Source: Campylobacteraceae bacterium
GTDB taxonomy: Bacteria; Campylobacterota; Campylobacteria; Campylobacterales; Sulfurovaceae
DNA: 7,473 bases
Assembly: GCA_026986355.1 (NCBI GenBank)
Contig: JALSOO010000220.1
Coordinates: forward strand, 1 to 7,473
Direction of reading: 5' to 3'
Part shown: positions 5,275-7,473 of the stretch, piece after piece
Layout of the letters: every line of letters starts with the position of its first letter
How positions within the stretch are numbered: position 1 is the stretch's first letter
The notes under the pieces: generated by a model
What the model saw: the letters and a program-made list of their open reading frames with translations, nothing else
Database searches by the model: none
Told to the model about the DNA's origin: nothing
Program-made: the position numbers and the translations under genes

Positions 5275-7473
5275 ATGCCAAAACGCTCTGATATAAAAAC
5301 AATACTTCTTATTGGCTCTGGACCAATCGTTATAGGTCAAGCGTGTGAATTTGACTACTCTGGAACACAAGCTGCTAAAACACTAAAAGAACTTGGATAT
5401 AGAGTTGTTTTAATAAACTCTAACCCAGCAACAATTATGACCGATCCTGAATTTGCAGATAGAACATATATTGAACCTATTGAAGAGGAGATAATTGCTA
5501 AAATTATAGAACAAGAGAGTGTTGATGCAATTTTACCGACAATGGGTGGGCAAACTGCATTAAATGTTGCTATGAGTATGCACGAAAAGGGTATGCTAAA
5601 GGGTGTAGAGTTTTTAGGTGCAAACCCAGAAGCTATAAAAAAAGGTGAAGATAGACAAGCATTTAAAGAGGCTATGATTAAAATTGGTATGGATTTACCA
5701 ATATCTCAATATGCATACAGTATGGAAGAGGCGCTAGATGCTGCCAAAACAATAGGGTTTCCTTTAATCATAAGAGCTTCATATACACTTGCTGGTGGAG
5801 GAAGTGGGGTTGCCTATAATATAGATGAATTTAAAGAGATTGTTGAAGGTGGTTTAGAGGCTAGTCCTATTAGTGAAATACTAATAGAGGAGTCTTTGCT
5901 TGGTTGGAAAGAGTATGAGATGGAGGTTATTCGAGATAAAGAGGATAACTGTATTATTGTATGCTCTATTGAAAACTTAGACCCTATGGGTGTTCATACA
6001 GGTGACTCTATCACAATAGCTCCTGCACTCACCTTAACGGATAAAGAGTATCAAAGAATGAGAGATGCCTCGTTTAAGATTTTAAGAGAGATTGGTGTAG
6101 ATACTGGTGGAAGTAATGTTCAATTCTCTATAAATCCAAAAACAGGTAGAATGATTGTTATAGAGATGAACCCTAGAGTTAGCCGCTCATCTGCACTTGC
6201 AAGTAAAGCAACAGGTTATCCAATAGCAAAAGTTGCCACACTTTTAGCAGTTGGATATTCGTTAGATGAGATTACAAATGATATTACAGGAACTCCAGCA
6301 GCTTTTGAGCCAGTAATTGATTATATTGTAACAAAAATTCCTAGATTTACTTTTGAGAAATTTCCACAAGCAAACTCAACTTTAACAACGGCTATGAAGA
6401 GTGTTGGTGAGGTTATGAGTATTGGTAGAACATTTAAAGAGTCTTTTCAAAAAGCTTTAGTTTCACTAGAGACCGGCTTAATTGGCTTTAACCATATTGA
6501 GTGTGATGAAGATAAGTTAAACCATGAAATTCGTCGCCCTAACGAAAATAGAATTCTGTATCTGATGGAGGGGTTTAGAAGAGGCAAAAGTGTAGAAGAG
6601 ATATTTGAATTATCTAAAATAGACCCGTGGTTTCTATATCAATTTGAAGAGTTGGCAAATAGAGAAAAAGAGATAACACTAGATGCTCTAAACAACCCTA
6701 CTCTACTTCGTAAAATTAAAAGCGAAGGCTTTAGCGATGCGATGATTGCTAAGATTATAAATAGAGAAGAGAAGACTTCACTAAGTGAAAATGATATTTA
6801 TAATACAAGAGTTAAAGCTGGTATTATACAGCACTTTAATGAGGTAGATACCTGCGCGGCAGAGTTTAAGGCATTAACACCTTATCTATACTCTAGCACA
6901 AGTATATCATCAACACTGCAGCAAAGCAATCCAGCTTTAAGTAAAGATAAGAAAGTGTTGGTAATTGGTGGTGGACCAAATAGAATTGGACAAGGTATTG
7001 AATTTGACTACTGTTGTGTTCACGCTGCATTTAGTTTGCAAGATATGGGTATTAAATCTATAATGTATAACTGTAATCCAGAGACAGTTTCAACAGATTA
7101 TGATACAAGTGATATTCTATATTTTGAACCTATAGATTTTGAGCATGTAAGAAATGTAATAGAACAAGAGAATCCAGATGGTATTATTGTTCATTTTGGG
7201 GGACAAACTCCTCTTAAACTGGCAAAAAAACTTACAGAGATTGGTGCTAAAATAATAGGAACTCCTGCTAAAGTTATAGATATGGCAGAAGATAGAGAGA
7301 AGTTCTCTAAATTTATAAAAGAGTTAGGTTTAATACAACCAGAAAACGGAACAGCATTTACAAAAGAAGAAGCACTGATAATTGCTAATAGAATTGGATA
7401 CCCCGTTCTTGTTCGCCCTAGTTTTGTTCTTGGTGGAAGGGCTATGAGAACAGTATATAGCGATAGTGAATTA
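5275..7473 (+). CDS. carB: Carbamoyl-phosphate synthase large subunit CarB, 5' part (3' end outside window)
   Basis: CarB makes carbamoyl phosphate from bicarbonate, two ATP and ammonia supplied by the glutaminase subunit CarA, feeding pyrimidine and arginine synthesis. I translated 733 codons without a stop or frame shift, about two thirds of the usual 1070-1080 residues. The carboxyphosphate half is complete: Gly-Ser-Gly-Pro-Ile-Val-Ile-Gly-Gln at 14-22, Arg127, Arg167 before the Gly-Gly-Gly-Ser-Gly loop (174-178), Glu213, His241, Gln283, Glu297 and Asn299, each two below the E. coli ATP/metal ligand number. The oligomerisation region follows at about 400-550. The carbamoyl-phosphate half starts near 559 with Gly-Gly-Gly-Pro-Asn-Arg-Ile-Gly-Gln, and reaches Asp673-Arg674 and Arg714 before the Gly-Gly-Arg loop. 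The rest of that half and the allosteric domain lie beyond the edge. carA is not adjacent on the left. Very high confidence. Confidence 0.98.
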   Translation, partial: MPKRSDIKTILLIGSGPIVIGQACEFDYSGTQAAKTLKELGYRVVLINSNPATIMTDPEFADRTYIEPIEEEIIAKIIEQESVDAILPTMGGQTALNVAMSMHEKGMLKGVEFLGANPEAIKKGEDRQAFKEAMIKIGMDLPISQYAYSMEEALDAAKTIGFPLIIRASYTLAGGGSGVAYNIDEFKEIVEGGLEASPISEILIEESLLGWKEYEMEVIRDKEDNCIIVCSIENLDPMGVHTGDSITIAPALTLTDKEYQRMRDASFKILREIGVDTGGSNVQFSINPKTGRMIVIEMNPRVSRSSALASKATGYPIAKVATLLAVGYSLDEITNDITGTPAAFEPVIDYIVTKIPRFTFEKFPQANSTLTTAMKSVGEVMSIGRTFKESFQKALVSLETGLIGFNHIECDEDKLNHEIRRPNENRILYLMEGFRRGKSVEEIFELSKIDPWFLYQFEELANREKEITLDALNNPTLLRKIKSEGFSDAMIAKIINREEKTSLSENDIYNTRVKAGIIQHFNEVDTCAAEFKALTPYLYSSTSISSTLQQSNPALSKDKKVLVIGGGPNRIGQGIEFDYCCVHAAFSLQDMGIKSIMYNCNPETVSTDYDTSDILYFEPIDFEHVRNVIEQENPDGIIVHFGGQTPLKLAKKLTEIGAKIIGTPAKVIDMAEDREKFSKFIKELGLIQPENGTAFTKEEALIIANRIGYPVLVRPSFVLGGRAMRTVYSDSEL

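Noticed and set aside
5275..7473. Frame shift or internal stop in carB
   Set aside because: Codon-by-codon reading stays open to the last base and the conserved ATP-grasp residues keep a constant offset from E. coli; the gene is only cut by the window edge.
1..7473. A novel defence, mobile or biosynthetic system
   Set aside because: Every long frame is a known housekeeping family, composition is even, and no repeats, integrase, transposase or CRISPR units were seen.

Overview
The window is AT-rich, gene-dense chromosomal DNA with every gene on the + strand. Six genes follow one another with little or no spacing: the 3' end of queH, then fabZ, lpxA, clpX, mreB and mreC. The 5' two thirds of carB follows after a 51-base gap. 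Low GC, AGA-rich arginine codons, lipid A synthesis (a Gram-negative envelope) and the order fabZ-lpxA-clpX-mreB-mreC with carB close by all match, from memory, Campylobacterota (Epsilonproteobacteria) such as Campylobacter, Sulfurimonas and Arcobacter relatives. The genus cannot be fixed from the sequence alone.

Layout. Bases 1-693 hold the end of an epoxyqueuosine reductase QueH (tRNA queuosine maturation) with a long C-terminal extension. Bases 738-3183 hold fabZ, lpxA and clpX, joined by two one-base TAATG stop/start overlaps. Bases 3195-5223 hold mreB (GTG start) and mreC, 7 bases apart. Bases 5224-5274 are the only real regulatory gap, with a perfect TATAAT box inside small inverted repeats and a good ribosome binding site. 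carB runs from 5275 off the right edge with no frame break.

How the genes fit together. FabZ and LpxA draw on the same (3R)-hydroxyacyl-ACP pool: FabZ commits it to fatty acid elongation, LpxA to lipid A. MreB and MreC organise lateral cell-wall growth, so the middle of the window is an envelope-growth cluster with the unfoldase ClpX embedded in it. QueH (tRNA modification) and CarB (carbamoyl phosphate for pyrimidines and arginine) are flanking housekeeping genes. Tight coupling suggests co-transcription of fabZ to mreC; carB probably has its own promoter.

I found no mobile element, CRISPR array, RNA gene or sign of horizontal transfer, and no undescribed multi-gene system. The points most worth a second look are the unexplained C-terminal extension of QueH, the acidic tail of MreC, the lack of mreD after mreC, and the nested palindromes at the carB promoter.
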